NCBI GenBank assembly: GCA_010015745.1
Contig: ML978154.1
Location: 62,001-126,000 of the forward strand
Length of the DNA stretch: 64,000 bases
Reading direction: 5' to 3'
DNA from: Setomelanomma holmii
Taxonomy: Eukaryota > Ascomycota > Dothideomycetes > Pleosporales > Phaeosphaeriaceae
Position numbers and translations under genes: made by a program. Below, piece after piece: positions 34,017 through 46,408 of the stretch. How positions within the stretch are numbered: position 1 is the first letter of the stretch; each line of letters opens with the position of its first letter. The notes below the pieces were generated by a model. That model did no database searches. It was not told the DNA's origin and saw only the letters and a program-made list of their open reading frames with translations.

Positions 34017-34637
34017 TTCAGCGCAGTCCCTCCCCTCCTTTTGTACCGTTACAGAAAAGATTGGAAACAAATATTCGTTCTTCACAGCAGAACATCGTGA
34101 GCTACTAGGGCAATAGCTTCCATGGCATTGCTGAACATAGATTGTGTTTAGCTGGGATACAAGTGGATGGGCTTTTGGCTGAGCATGGTCTATAGCCCTT
34201 GGTGTGAACAATGTTGGATTCGACCATTGCTCCTCTGAAATCTTTTCGGCAGGCAAGTGACATGCTAAATCAGCTTGCGGCCATAGCCAGAGGCGCAATG
34301 ATGATTGTTCAGAACTTCATTTGCTGTAATTCACTATGTATAGCTCTATGAAGAGCAATGGTGCTATTACACGGCAGTAATGCAGTGCGAAGGCCTTCTA
34401 CCGCCGCATTGCTGTACTGCCAGATCACGATGCGGCTCCGGCGCCTTCCGCCCTCCTTTCACTCCATCGCTTGAGGCATTGAGATTGTCCCTTGCCTATA
34501 AACTCCCGGATGACCAGCTGCCAGGGCGTGAGACAACATCAACCCTCTACCCCCGCTCAACTTCCTGAATACTGAAGTGTCCGACACACGCGCTCAGTGA
34601 TCCCCGACTCCACCTATCACGCGCCAAAGTCTTCACC
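34017..34637. other. Intergenic
   Basis: No gene supported. Confidence 0.5.
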
Positions 34638-36388
34638 ATGTCTGCGACTTCATCATTACACGTCGAGGACCAAGTCGAGGACATCTCGGTTCCTCCCGGA
34701 ATGGAGAAAGACTGGTCCCAGCAGGAGAACTTATGGATCCAGCTACATTACGACTTGAACTTTGCACTCACCAATCTTGAAGCAACAACGTTGGTAATGC
34801 TCAGCAACGAAGCTTCTCACACACGCTTCGTCGCCTACTTCAGCTGTACTGAAGGCTCCGAGAACGAATCAGACACGCCCCAGCGAAGCTTGGTTGAGTT
34901 CACTGAGCAGCGAGAGTTGCCAGCACCTGGTATTATTCGTCGGACAACCCAAGCCACGATGGCTCGTCTGCATGAAGCTGGTTATGTGGCTACCAACGAG
35001 CTGGCAATCAACTCTACTATGTTGGAAGAGTACCACAGGATCCGAGCAATGTGGACATCGGCAATGATCATGCCTTCCCCGGATGTATACCTGAGCTATG
35101 GGAGTTTCTGAGCAACGAAGTATCGAAGCGATATCCAGAACTTCAGGAGACTTCCCAGGCAGGGCCTCAAGAGCAGAACAAGGATGCATCAGACTTTAAC
35201 ACACACGTCGTTGGCGAATTGACTCAGCAGGAGCACCCCACGAACGACGCTGAGGTCAATGTCTATGGATCTCAACGGAACGAGACGCCTGATAGTGCTT
35301 TCATCGAAACACCAGTGCCAGAATCTACCGAAGGGCATTCAGTGGTGACCTCAGAAGCAGCGTCAGTGAAGGACGTCCCAGTACTCGAGATCGCGCCGAA
35401 TGTAAGGCCACCTCAAATCCTAGAGACCGTCGGAAAATATTCTGAAGACTCGAATGGTGTAGCTACATCTGAATCAGCCGGCGGTACTAGCGCTCCCGGG
35501 AATGTCGTTACGGTTCACAACACGAACGCCCTTAAGTCTGCCGTGGAGCAAGCCCTGCTGCCAGATAGCACCATCTTGACTCCATCAGCGGGAAAAACTT
35601 CGGCAATCGTGGCCGCTCTACCTCTAGGCTCATCCAGCGAAGACACGAATGGATTTGAGCGGACATCGGTCGAGAACGCTGACGTTTCCGGCAATGCCGC
35701 CATGAACGACCACATCAAGAAGCCACAGGCTGATAAGCTCGAGGCCCCACTTCCAGCAACAGACCATGAGCCGCCCACACAGAACGTGGACGAACCACGC
35801 TCGGAAGCTGAACTGAAAATCACCACTCCTGAGAAAGTCAAGCACCGTCGTTCTTGCACTGCGATATTCAGCAACGTCAAGTTCGAAACTACTGCGGCAG
35901 GCACTCGCGCAGTCACGGCTGACACTTCCAAAGGGGTCCGTGTGCATGCCAATCGTGGTCTCATTGTGGTGTTGAAACTTGCGGGAAAGCAGGAATTCCT
36001 TACTCGTCTACCAGTCGCTCCCAAGGAAGTCGCTCCCAAAGACGCAGCTGCTTCTACGACTACCACGCTCCAGAAAGTAGGTCAAGCGGAACCGACTCAA
36101 TTGGCCGCACCGTCAGCGCCCGTTCATCCAGCGCAGACCAATCAGCCAAAGCAGAAGCGCAAGCGTACTCAACAGGACACGGATGATGTTGGTTCAGGAG
36201 AGATATTTTGTTCGTGGGTCAAGAAGAACAGAGAGCCATGCGATCGCTCACACAAGCATTTACCTCCAGGACAGCAAGTCTATTACTGCCATCACCATAT
36301 CAAGCACGCCCCTCCCGGGTACCCGGGTGGGCCCAACACCAACAGAGGGTGGCTCTTGAGCAGGACGGCGAAGAATACAGGGAAATAA
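34638..36388 (+). CDS. Hypothetical protein with C-terminal Cys/His cluster (562 aa)
   Basis: Two open frames overlap out of phase. They join cleanly through a 62-bp intron at 35085-35146 (GTATAC...CTTCAG), phase 0 on both sides, giving exons 34638-35084 and 35147-36388. The first 150 residues are an ordered domain with MEKDWSQQENLWIQLHYDLN and IRRTTQATMARLHEAGYVAT. Residues 150-480 are disordered, Thr/Ser/Pro-rich and acidic. A basic stretch (QPKQKRKRTQQDTDD) precedes a C-terminal cluster, FCSWVKKNREPCDRSHKHL then QVYYCHHH, with three Cys and several His spaced like a zinc site. A nuclear role is inferred. The family is not recognised. If the intron is wrong, these are two overlapping genes. 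Confidence 0.6.
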
Positions 36389-36885
36389 AATAAATCGGTA
36401 TCTACCGTTGGCAGTCAGTGTGAAGAGCTACAGTACGGAGAATTACCGAGTCACCACACTCACACAGTATCGTTTGAACCCCAGTTTTCTTTGCCAATTG
36501 GGTAACCTTCGCCTTTCCTGAGCATGAAAGACGTCTTGTTCATGCAGCAGCTGTTTCCACGTAGCTTGAGCACGCAATTGCCCACCCGGGACCGTGCAAA
36601 CCGTCCCAAGGATAGCATCGGCAGTCGCTGAGACTCTCATGAGCTAATTTGTGAGCTTGTAGTCGATATTACCAGCTTTTGAGCTCTTGGTGCCGTATGT
36701 GATGCAATTTTGGTCTGCCCGTGTCGTTTGGATTTCCCAATTAGGACTATCACGATAGCTTCGGAAGCGCACTCTTGTTCACCCACCACAAGTTCTGCTC
36801 GCACACAAATTCATGACTCTCAATAGCCTCGGAGACTCCTGAGATATTGGTCAGCTGCCTCATAGACTTCAAGAGATTTCCTACC
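36389..36885. other. Intergenic
   Basis: No gene supported; it lies upstream of the next island gene. Confidence 0.5.
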
Positions 36886-38834
36886 ATGGCAGACCGCGAG
36901 AGCAGCCTAACCCGCAAGACTATGGACGAGATTACAGAAGACTGCGCGAACTCTCCCTCCACGGACAGCCCGAGCAACCCCGCACCCGAACCGAGCAACG
37001 ACAGCGATTGGAAGACCGTGGGTGACCCGGCAGCTGAAGACCAGGAAGACGCCAAAGAGCAGGCAAGTGCTCCGCATGTCATCGACGAGGAGGTGTACAC
37101 CCAATTATACCACCACCTCTTACTCGCCCTAGCTCTTCACCCCTCGCGACCTGTCGTAGACCTCTTCGCGGCTGGCCAGAACCGTCTCCGACAAGCCTAC
37201 TTAGAAGGCCAGCTCAGTGCCGATGGAGAGATCTTGACACACCTGCTGGAGCCAACCATGCAAGAAAACGCCAACTACAAGGCCGCGACCGAGGCGCTGC
37301 TTTCGAACCTCATTAATCGCATTCGGGCGGAGTCGGCTCAGAATTTCCTGGATACTTCGAGCAACATCAAAGTCAGTGCCAGTGGGTACGCACGCGAATA
37401 TCTCTGGAAGTTTGCCATCACACCAGCGCTGGTAGACAAGTACCGTTACTTTCGCCAGGCTTGCAATCTTGACGAGAGGTCGGAAGTTGCGAACCCAGAA
37501 GACTACGAGCCATTGTGGGATTTCCTTGAAGAGACAATGGCGGAGCAGTACGACTTCGACCAGTGGTGCCACGTCTCACGCCTCAAGCCTAACATGGTGC
37601 TTAAGCAGAAGCTTCTTGCGAACGGCGAGACCTTCGAGCCGAGTGAGGGTATGATCGTCGGCTTATACCAATACAAGGTCGCAGACACCGATAAGGTGTC
37701 CTACCAGCAGGACTATATCCCTGAGCACAAGAAGGTTACCAAGGAGGGGGAGGAGAAGAAATTTTACTTCTTGCCGCATCAAGACACAGTCGTGGTACCA
37801 GCTAAGAGCGCAAAGGCTGGTCCCAGGGTGTACAAGAAGAATCTGGACCACTGGGTGCGCAAGGACGGCTCGACCTGGAAGCTCTTTATTCTGATTCGTG
37901 TCTTTGTCGCGGGCACAGATGAGTATATTGAGTTCCATCTTCTTGTTGACGACAAGATCAAGACCGTTGATCCGAATGACGACGACTGGAGGACGTCATT
38001 CAACAAGTGGGTCCGTCAGTTCGTGCGCCGCAAGATCAAGGAGGTAGTCCAGCCTCGGAAGCACTGGACTCTAGAAGAGCGGGTCGTTGTGTACAAGGCC
38101 ATCAATGCCGATGTGCATGTCCGAGGCATAGACATCCTGGCGAGCGGCAAGTTCCCTTGGGGCAAAGCCTTCTTCACCCCAATTGCTTTCCAAGTCAACA
38201 AGGTCGAGAGCAGGACCAGAACATATGACGCGGTCCAAGCTTTTGTGAGGAACCAGTTGTACAAGCAGCAAAAGGGAGCTGTGTTTGATCTATACGAGCG
38301 TGCGAAGAAGATCAAAGCACTTCTTGACGCTGGTAGAGACGTCCCTCGGGAAGAGCGCTACCCTAAGGAGGCCATTCCGCTATCCGCAGATGGTGTTTAC
38401 GGCGAGGACCGAGCTGAAGATGACGAAGTGGAGGACGAGGCTGCGGCAGGAGGCATCTCCGCTGATGCAAAGGAGGAAGAGATCGAAGGTGGCGAAGACG
38501 ATATTACCAAGGATGGCGTCTTGTCTGATGCTGTAGAGGAGGATGTTGACGAAGAGAACTTCCCTGGTTACCACGCTACGACCAGGCATCCATCGAAGAC
38601 GTCAAGAAGCGCAAGCGCACCGATGACGACGATGGCCTTGACGAAAGTGTTGGCGGTGTCGAGTCGGCTACAGCTGACGAGCATTCCGCGAGACTCACTG
38701 CGCGTGCTTCCTCTCCCAAGAAGCGCAAACACACAAAGGAAGAAGAGACCGCCAGACAACAGGCGGCAAAAGCCGCGGCTCGAGCCCCGCCTCCAATGGA
38801 TGATGACGACGGTGACTTCGCAGACTTCGCATGA
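36886..38834 (+). CDS. Hypothetical nuclear protein, family A member 2 (about 631 aa)
   Basis: The start is the ATG at 36886 (MADRESSLTRKTMDEI); the frame upstream has only TTG. Residues 65-250 are helical. Residues about 330-400 contain WKLFILIRVFVAG, VDPNDDDWRTSFNKWVRQF and HWTLEERVVVYKAINAD, and a later block reads REERYPKEAIP. These match the gene at 40165 closely. An acidic stretch follows. The frame then changes: a second frame carries SIEDVKKRKRTDDDDG, SPKKRKH and a natural stop at 38832-38834. A 53-bp intron (38533-38585, GTAGAG...CCAG) makes exons 36886-38532 and 38586-38834. A single-base frameshift near 38577 is the alternative. Without either, the frame runs to 38859 with an unnatural tail. 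The nuclear signals support a nuclear location. Confidence 0.65.
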
Positions 38835-40164
38835 AGCTTGTGGAGGGAGGATAGCTTAGTATTTGGCGGAGAGGGAGAGAGGGGTCAAGCGAACCCAGCC
38901 GCCGGGCCGGAAGTAGCATGACCATGCTCAGAGAGATATTCAAGGACGAGGACTGGCAACTGGTACCTACGAGGGGACGAGTCGTGAACCTGTACTATAG
39001 CATCAGCATGTACGATAAGCTCATAGAAAGATTGTTTCAATATACCTTTGTGTTCTTGACACGTCGTGATATTGCCGAGCGTGACCCCTGACTATACCAA
39101 GTGCTCGAAAGATGCGAGGTAGAGGAATTGTCAAAGTATATAGCTAGACTGAGCTGTAGAAAATCGCTACCCACATGGAATACGAAGATGTCTTGATGTA
39201 GTCGTAACTTTGCGCAAACAATCTGGCGGCCCAGCTGATGTAAATGGCAATCGACATCTTCGCGCGTGTAACAGTCCAGATGACAGCTCTGGCGAAGCAA
39301 CAGATAGGCTCGGCGGTTCCATATCGTATCGTGTGTTTTGCTCAGATGGTATTGTCGGCAGACCGTGCAATGTATTCAACAGGGGTACAAGAATGGAGTC
39401 GCTTTTCCAGCTCTTGTTCGCGCCACAACATTCGTATATAACTCGCCCACGTCAACAGAGACCCGAGCAATGACGGAATCGTAAATGTGCCGTCTTCTTC
39501 CTGTCATTTGCAACCGAGTGAAAGTTATTCTTCTCACGGTTTCGATTCAATTCGGCTTAGTCGCCGCACATAGCCAAACTCTCGCGATTTCTTCTCTTTA
39601 TCATCGCACCCAGGCTGACTTCTTTCTTCCCCACCACAAACACTGCGACCACAGCAAAGCTTCGACTTGCACGTAAGTATCACAGGTGCTCATCCTGTGG
39701 TTCGATAGTTCCTGAAGACCGGTCAATTTCCTTCTTTGTGCGCCTGCTTTCCAGCTGACCTCACAAGCAATCTCAGTCGATCCGCAAACATCGCAGACCG
39801 CCGCGAGACTCACAGCTAACGACCATAGACTTCGGAAGCGCGCACGATACACGGGTCAACGCCCGTTAAGTTTTGCGCAAGTCGTGCGACTTGTAGTTGA
39901 ACGGTTCTCCGCAACCTTAAGGTAGCTTGACCCCACGCCTACCACCAATCTCGTCGCAGGCCTGACTTTAACAGCTTATGACAGATTCGCTTCTTCCGAC
40001 TTCCAAGTCCAGACCCGAGATCCTTCTCCGCACGGCGCTAGTCTTGCAGGAATTCGCGTGCTTTCTCCCGCCTCCTAATACCTCCTTGACAAAGTATCGC
40101 GAACGCACTCCGACCCGCCAGTACCCCTTATCCACCCGTGAAGCCGACATCACATCTTCAAGAG
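38835..40164. other. Intergenic region (1.3 kb)
   Basis: It lies between two family A genes. Open frames are at most 90 codons and featureless. The 39.5-40.16 kb part is a likely long 5' leader or promoter of the next gene. No repeat of note. Confidence 0.5.
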
Positions 40165-42042
40165 ATGGCAAAGTCTGGTAGCCTCTATGGCGGCGGCTCG
40201 GAGCACGATACAATGGTACCTGGCTCCGATGACAGCGTTGACACGCACAACGCTGATAACGACCAGGAAGACGACATCTTTGAAGCCTCTGAAGACGAGC
40301 AGGTTGCGCAAGTCGAAGTAGACAACGGCGCGGTTTCGTCGAGTGCTTCGTCTGAGCCAGCTCAGGGCGCTCAGCATCCTGCAGCTGTGAGTAACCCTCC
40401 TCCGCCAGCGACTGGCAACGCGTCTGTTTCTGCCTCGAGTGTGCAGAACAGCGCATATGCGGCCACTTTCAGTAACCACTCGGCTCCTCCGGCCCCATCC
40501 CCAGCCAGGAGGGGTCATGGCCCTATCGTCGGCGGACAGCAGGCGCGAGATCGAAACGAGGTTCTCTCCGTACACCTAACTGATACTGGTATGGTACGAG
40601 TCCGTTACCGTATCCAGATCCCGGGCATCAACGAGTGGTTCGAACAAATCGATGACATACCAGTCCTCGATCCCAACGCAGTCTCTCCAGCGGATGTGAA
40701 GTTCTACTTCCTTCGCGACCCGCAAGCGGCCAAGATTCCCAAGAAGATCCGCGGAAACAAGGCCAACAATCATCAGCCTCCGCTGTGGGTAAGACGCCCC
40801 GGTACTAATACCTGGATGCGATCAGTCGTGCCTGGCGAGCCGGATGAGGAATGGGAGCTGGTCATTGTCTTCCGTCGCTTCAATACTGTCACCCACAGGT
40901 ACGAGGAGGCCTACGTGAACCCGTCGAAGCTGATCAATGTCGATCCCAACGACAAGAACTTCATGTACGCGTACAATAAGTGGATCGACCAGTTCTGCCG
41001 TCGAAACCTCGATACTGGGCCAACCATCAGAAAGGATCACTGGACAGTCCCCGAACGTTGTGCATTGATGAAGGCCATCAACGAGTTCTGTGCCCGGCAA
41101 GGCCTCAAAAATTTCGGCACCGCGAAGGGCATGAGCAACGCTGACCTCCAGCTCATGGCGGATGCGGTCAATGCGGTGGGACCGAATGGCAAAGGTGTCG
41201 AGAAGGGGACGACCGCTCGTGGTGCCGATGCGACTCGTGCTCAGATCATGTCCGCCCACGACAAGAAGAACAAGGCCATCTTCGTCTTGAGGGAGAAGGC
41301 TGAGACCCTGCGCAACCACTTGGCGATCGGCGAGATTATCTCTCGTAGAGAGCGATATCCTATGGACGCCATTCCGGAAGAACAGTTCCCGATCGAGGGC
41401 AAGACGACGACGAGGAAGGCTGGTAGGGGCAAGGGTCCAGGCAGGCCAAGGAAGTCTAAACCAGAAGAGACTGTTGTCAACCGCGAGCAGTCTCTTACAC
41501 CTCCTTTAAGCCGGCGCATTCCAGGCGCTGACCTGAAGTTGCTGGAATTGGGCGGCACTGGCCTCCGTCCTAATCACCCCGATCGGATCCAGACTACCGT
41601 GGTCTATGGAGAGATGCCAAGTGACTGGGAGACTGAAGAAGAGGCAAGCAGTGTAGAGGACTCTGACAAAGAGGATATTACGGAGATAGGGGCGGATATT
41701 TTCGAGCAACAAGACAATGAGTCATCCTGGTCGACCACAGATACTGATATCGATGTAGGCCCCGACACAGTCGGCATCGAGCCGTCCAGCTCAGACGAGA
41801 GCGACGATCGTGACGATGACACTGACTTCGACTCTGGTGCCCCACCTGGCCCGACTACCGCAGCTGGCGGCGCTCCATCTGCCCCGGCAGCCCCTGTTGA
41901 CCGCCCATCGACGCCGACGGGTGGAAAGCGTTCGCACCCTGACGACGACGAAGACGAGGGCGGCATGGGCGACCACGAGGCACCGATGTCTCCTCCGCAG
42001 CGCAAGAAGACCAAGAAGCCCCGAATGTCACCGCCCTCGTAG
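40165..42042 (+). CDS. Hypothetical AT-hook nuclear protein, family A member 3 (625 aa)
   Basis: A single exon; the start is the ATG at 40165, since the upstream in-frame triplet at 40138 is only GTG. Residues 1-125 are acidic and disordered. Residues 130-310 form the shared domain: WELVIVFRRFNTVTHRYEE, NVDPNDKNFMYAYNKWIDQF and HWTVPERCALMKAINEF. They are followed by RRERYPMDAIPEEQFP near residue 400. An AT-hook (GKGPGRPRKSK, about residues 421-432) indicates binding to the minor groove of AT-rich DNA. The C-terminal third is acidic and Pro-rich and ends with a basic tail (RKKTKKPRM). It is a clear paralogue of the gene at 36886. I infer a chromatin-associated or regulatory protein; no described family comes to mind. 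Confidence 0.68.
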   Translation: MAKSGSLYGGGSEHDTMVPGSDDSVDTHNADNDQEDDIFEASEDEQVAQVEVDNGAVSSSASSEPAQGAQHPAAVSNPPPPATGNASVSASSVQNSAYAATFSNHSAPPAPSPARRGHGPIVGGQQARDRNEVLSVHLTDTGMVRVRYRIQIPGINEWFEQIDDIPVLDPNAVSPADVKFYFLRDPQAAKIPKKIRGNKANNHQPPLWVRRPGTNTWMRSVVPGEPDEEWELVIVFRRFNTVTHRYEEAYVNPSKLINVDPNDKNFMYAYNKWIDQFCRRNLDTGPTIRKDHWTVPERCALMKAINEFCARQGLKNFGTAKGMSNADLQLMADAVNAVGPNGKGVEKGTTARGADATRAQIMSAHDKKNKAIFVLREKAETLRNHLAIGEIISRRERYPMDAIPEEQFPIEGKTTTRKAGRGKGPGRPRKSKPEETVVNREQSLTPPLSRRIPGADLKLLELGGTGLRPNHPDRIQTTVVYGEMPSDWETEEEASSVEDSDKEDITEIGADIFEQQDNESSWSTTDTDIDVGPDTVGIEPSSSDESDDRDDDTDFDSGAPPGPTTAAGGAPSAPAAPVDRPSTPTGGKRSHPDDDEDEGGMGDHEAPMSPPQRKKTKKPRMSPPS

Positions 42043-42458
42043 GCGTCAGGCGAGGTAAATGTTTGAGAGGTGGAAGACGTGATTAGGTGGTGCAGACGGC
42101 AGGATGGGTCAAGAATTGGGGAGAAAGGAAGTGGAACAGGCGGGATGAGATACGGATGACGAGTTCGATGAGAGGAGAAGGAGAGAAAAAGTTTGCAGCC
42201 GAGTAGACTTGCACTTACTGGGCGATATTCATGTGGGAGGTGCTTTCTTGGCAACTAGCGTTAGCTGCAAACCACGTACAATGAGAACACAAAAACAATG
42301 AAAGACTGTTTTGAAAATATATCATGGATGTGAGAATGTCGTCAAAATTGTCACTACTGAGACAGTAAGCGTCATGAACAAATGGGACAGTACATACATC
42401 TACGACCAAGACTGTCAGCTCCGATAACGCCACGCAATGAAATCCAGCAATCCAGGTC
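42043..42458. other. Convergent 3' region between island and RAV1
   Basis: No gene supported; it holds the 3' untranslated ends of two convergent genes. Confidence 0.55.
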
Positions 42459-45400
42459 TTAGAACCCAAAAGCATCCAGCAAACTACTTGCATCCGGCTC
42501 CTGGAATTGTGTCGGAGGGGGCTTCTTTTTCGGCTCATCCTTCCTCTCCTCTGTCTTCTCCTCGTTCTTCTTTGTCTCCACCTCCTCCTCACTCTCTTCA
42601 TCCTCCGCCTCTTCCAGTGTCGCTTTCGGCGCCGTCAAATCGCTCTTGACATGTTCGCGTGCAGGCAGATCCGCGACAACGAGCGAGCTGCGACGACGCA
42701 GCAACTTCCTAGGGTCGAAATCGAAGTCGGTAGCGCTCTGGTTGGGTCCGTGGGCGTGGAAAGATTCGCGAGGCATCATGGGAGACAAGGGTGGTCGTCC
42801 TGGCGCTATCTTGGTCGGTGGCGGTGTGAGGAACTCCCATCTCTTGACTAGGTCGAGGGCCAGTACATCGCAACCCATACGCTCGTACAGTCTAGCAGTA
42901 TGAAGAACGAAATCCCACTCTTCCTGCATGCCAATCATTGTCGCACCGCGAAGGGTCTGTAGAGACTTTTCGCGAAGCTGTTTGTAGAGTATGACAAGTG
43001 CCGGATCATCGGTAAGGAAGGACTTCGATCTGAAGTTTGGTGTCTCGGGCGGACTAAGAAGGCGCGATAGTGGCGTCACGAGAGATCGTACCGCAGTGTC
43101 CCGACGGCCAAGTAACCAATACGCCCAGGTCGCAAGCCAGCGATTGCCATCGCGTGCAGCTTGTGGAAGAATCTTATCCTTTAAGAAGCTCATCAGAACA
43201 GGCGAGTCATCGCCGCCGTAGACTCGAGCTACAGCAATGGCGAGCTGTGTGTCACCTAGCTGGTTGTAAATCACGCTTACTGCATCCTGGAGATGATCAG
43301 CAAGCAGGAAGAACGAGGCCGCGTACTCAAATCGTCTCCTGCCCATGAGCGCATAGGCATTTTTGAGCGCGGCGGTCTTCCATCGCTCCTCAGTGAAGTT
43401 ATTGGCCAGGAGGCGAGACGTCGCTGCCTGTTCGCGAGACCACGTTGCCATGCGCCAGAGTCCGCACAGGACCGGCTTCTTGCGCAAAGCGAGGTAATAT
43501 AGCGCACAGTCAACCGGGTTCTTCTCCTCGGTCTTAGTATACTCGTTGCGAGCGATGACCTCGAATTGCGCACGCTTTGAAAATCAGCCATCGCATACCA
43601 TGCATGAAGCCAAAGTGACATACCAGAGCGCTGATGTCCGTCATCCACATGAACAGTCCGCACTCTTTCGCGTGCTCCCACAACATTTTGCCATTGAAAT
43701 GCCTGCTCACAAGATCTGCGAGAATATCTTGGCTGCCCGAGTGAAACGCCCAGATGATTTCACGCCAAGGGATCGGGTTCTTTTGTGCTTCGCTCAAGAC
43801 ATGCTGCCGGAAGAACAGCAGAAAACGCCCTGCGTTGTTGTCGATCGAGCGACGATGCTTCTCTACCATGCCGATGCATTCAACGATATCGGCTAGGTGA
43901 AATTGCTCTCGACTGGACAGTAGCGGAATCTGCTTGGTAGTGAGAAGTTCGTTGAGGCTGCTTGCTACCTCTTCCGTGACGCTCTCCGGTTCCGTGTTAT
44001 CGGAGAAGTCGGCGTAGGAAGTGTGTAACTCCTTCCTGGAGGCAGTCATGTGCGTCTGAGTACGTCAGCCATTAACCACGCTATTCACGCGACACCGAGC
44101 TTACCTCGTCCTCAGAAAAGTCGTCTGCAGAAAAACCTAATGAGCTGTTCAACGCTTCGCCCTCAATCCAAAACTTTAACTTCTGATAAAGTCGAAGTAA
44201 TATACGTTGTACGAGTAAGAGTTTTCCAGATAGCACACATTGTGACAGTAGTTGAGGATGGTAGACGGGAAGGGGTCCATTAAGTCGGCTGACCGCTGAA
44301 AATATGTCGATCGAGGCTGATTTGCGAGAAATCGTGCGTAGACTGGGGAACAGAGTGTCCGATACCTCGACAAACTCGTCTTGGATGAACAGCTGGTTGC
44401 CAGCGCCAATGATCAGGTTACCGCTTCCCAACCATACAGAGTCGCCGATGGGGTGTGGTGTGATGTCTCGGATCCGGACGTCGTGGATCTGCACCCACGA
44501 TGGGCCGGCATTGAGGTAGTCATATCGCAGCTGACCATATACAACCACTCGATGAGGGAAGCCAACAGCCAAGATGGACTGGTTGTCTGGAGTAGATGAC
44601 CAATCGAGGTCCTGAATGGCACCGTTGCCTTCGAATGTCTCCTCGTATTCCAGCTGCGCACTACGTGTGTTCCATATCGTGAGTGTAGTCCTTTCCGCAT
44701 CCACGAGCGCAGCCTTTCGTATCGACGTGCCACTAGCAAGTGAAGGATTACATATGCTTGTGTCGACGGATGAGGTGGACAACCAGTCTAATTGCTTCTT
44801 CTCTTTGTCAACGCGTGCAGTCCATGACTTGATCTCCCCAGACTTGGTGTATGAGATGGCGATGTCGCGCGCAAAAGTATCGAGGAAGCCAGAGATGACG
44901 GGTGCTGAACCTGCAGGGTCAACTGGCAGAACAAAGGCAAGGTCGTCCCTAGAACCAAGATCGAAGCTGGAGTATTCTTCTAGCGATATCTCGGGGTGAC
45001 TATTAGTGTACCCGTTGGTGAGTGCGATACTGGAGAGCTTGCGACCTGTCGCCGGATTGCGGTCGAGCAGCGGTAACGTAACCTCCCAGCAGATTCCTTT
45101 CATCTCAGAACTGATGGTGGCAATGTGCACACACCGACCTCCAGCCTCGGTTTCAGGTATTACGAGCAGACAAAGAGGCTTGCCCCGCAACTTGTACGGG
45201 CGATGTGTGACCTCAACAGCTTCCGGGCTTCGTGTATCCCACAGTGAGATATGCTCGTGGTGGAGGAAGACGACGAAGTTTCCTTCTTGCAGCAGCGCTG
45301 TGCGATGGATGTGCTCAGTGCCCTTGATGCTGCTATGTCGATGGAGAGTGATACCATGATCACCTGGACGCTGTACCCAGACGATGCACTCGTCTGTCAC

Positions 45401-46408
45401 TGTCCTCGAGACCAGTGCACGACCACTAGCTGTACGATTGACCTTCTTGATGGCATGCGAATGCCCAGTCCAGATAGCCTTGCGCTGAATGCGTTGCACT
45501 TGGGGCGATGGGTCGAAGAGGTAGTCAATGCGCGCATTGAGATATTCAATGCGCCCATCAAGATGATGTGAAAGAATGGCGAGGTACGAATCCGGCTTGT
45601 CGCCAATAAAAGTGTAGAATTGAACGTTGTCTTCGATGGATTTTGGCTCGCGCGCAAAGTGTAGATGCAGTCCGTCCACATGTGCCACGTTGAAGACGTC
45701 CGTGACCTTCTTGACCTGCGCTCCAACATTCTCGAAACCCCACGCCGACATGTTCCCGCGATCGTCGAGTACTACGCAGATCTCAGGACTGCGGTCGGCA
45801 ACCTCCATGAGATGATGTAACGCCACGCCGTGGTCCTTCTCTTCTACGGAAGCCTGCTGAATTGCCCTTGCCGTTGCGCGCCTGAAGTCCCTGCTATCGA
45901 TGAAGAAGGCGAATCTCCTCTGCGATTGACGATCCACGGGCACCATCCTGGGCATGATCGACTCCATCAAATCGACATCAGCCCACATATGCATACCGTC
46001 CACGCCATGGTTTTCTCCTGGCACCCACACGCGCACCTTGAAATCTGCGCACACCGTGTATAGCACGTTGTCCGCCGATTGCTCTCTGTCATGTGGCTGT
46101 CGCCAATGGAGGCCCGTAATGGCTTTCGGATGTGGAAGGTAGAAGTAGTCGAAGCGCTGGTCTGCCGAGCCAAATGCTGTTCGTCGCCAGATCTTGAGCA
46201 ATCGATCGTACCTGCCTGTCGAAGCTATGAGTTCCGCATCGGGCGAGAAGTGGGCGAATTTGACAGGATTGGCAAGCTGTTTAGTCCAAATCTGCTCCGT
46301 CTCGCCGTGTGTGTTGAAGAGAGTAAGGGAAGCGCTGCCCACGAGTAGCTCATCGGGCATTCCCCATGACACCGTTGTTATCGAGTCGTCTGGGTTTGGG
46401 AGGGACAT
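42459..46408 (-). CDS. RAV1: RAV1/DmX-like subunit of the RAVE complex
   Basis: Three exons (44105-46408, 43624-44055, 42459-43574) with two 49-bp introns, all phase 0, encode 1283 residues. The first 700 residues are a WD40-type propeller region starting MSLPNPDDSITTVSWGMPDE. The C-terminal RAVE domain is clear: RFLLFFRQHVLSEAQKNPIP, DCALYYLALRKKPVLCGLW, then RMATWSREQ and RRFEYAASFFLLADHLQDA. Rav1, with Rav2 and Skp1, reassembles the V1 and Vo sectors of the vacuolar H+-ATPase after they dissociate. The tail is acidic and Lys/Glu-rich and ends SSLLDAFGF. The length is close to other fungal Rav1 proteins. The open frames break exactly at the introns, and splicing restores conserved blocks. 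Confidence 0.92.

Noticed and set aside
39485..39676. Small plus-strand frame with a hydrophobic start
   Set aside because: Could be an upstream ORF in the leader of the 40165 gene; no independent support.
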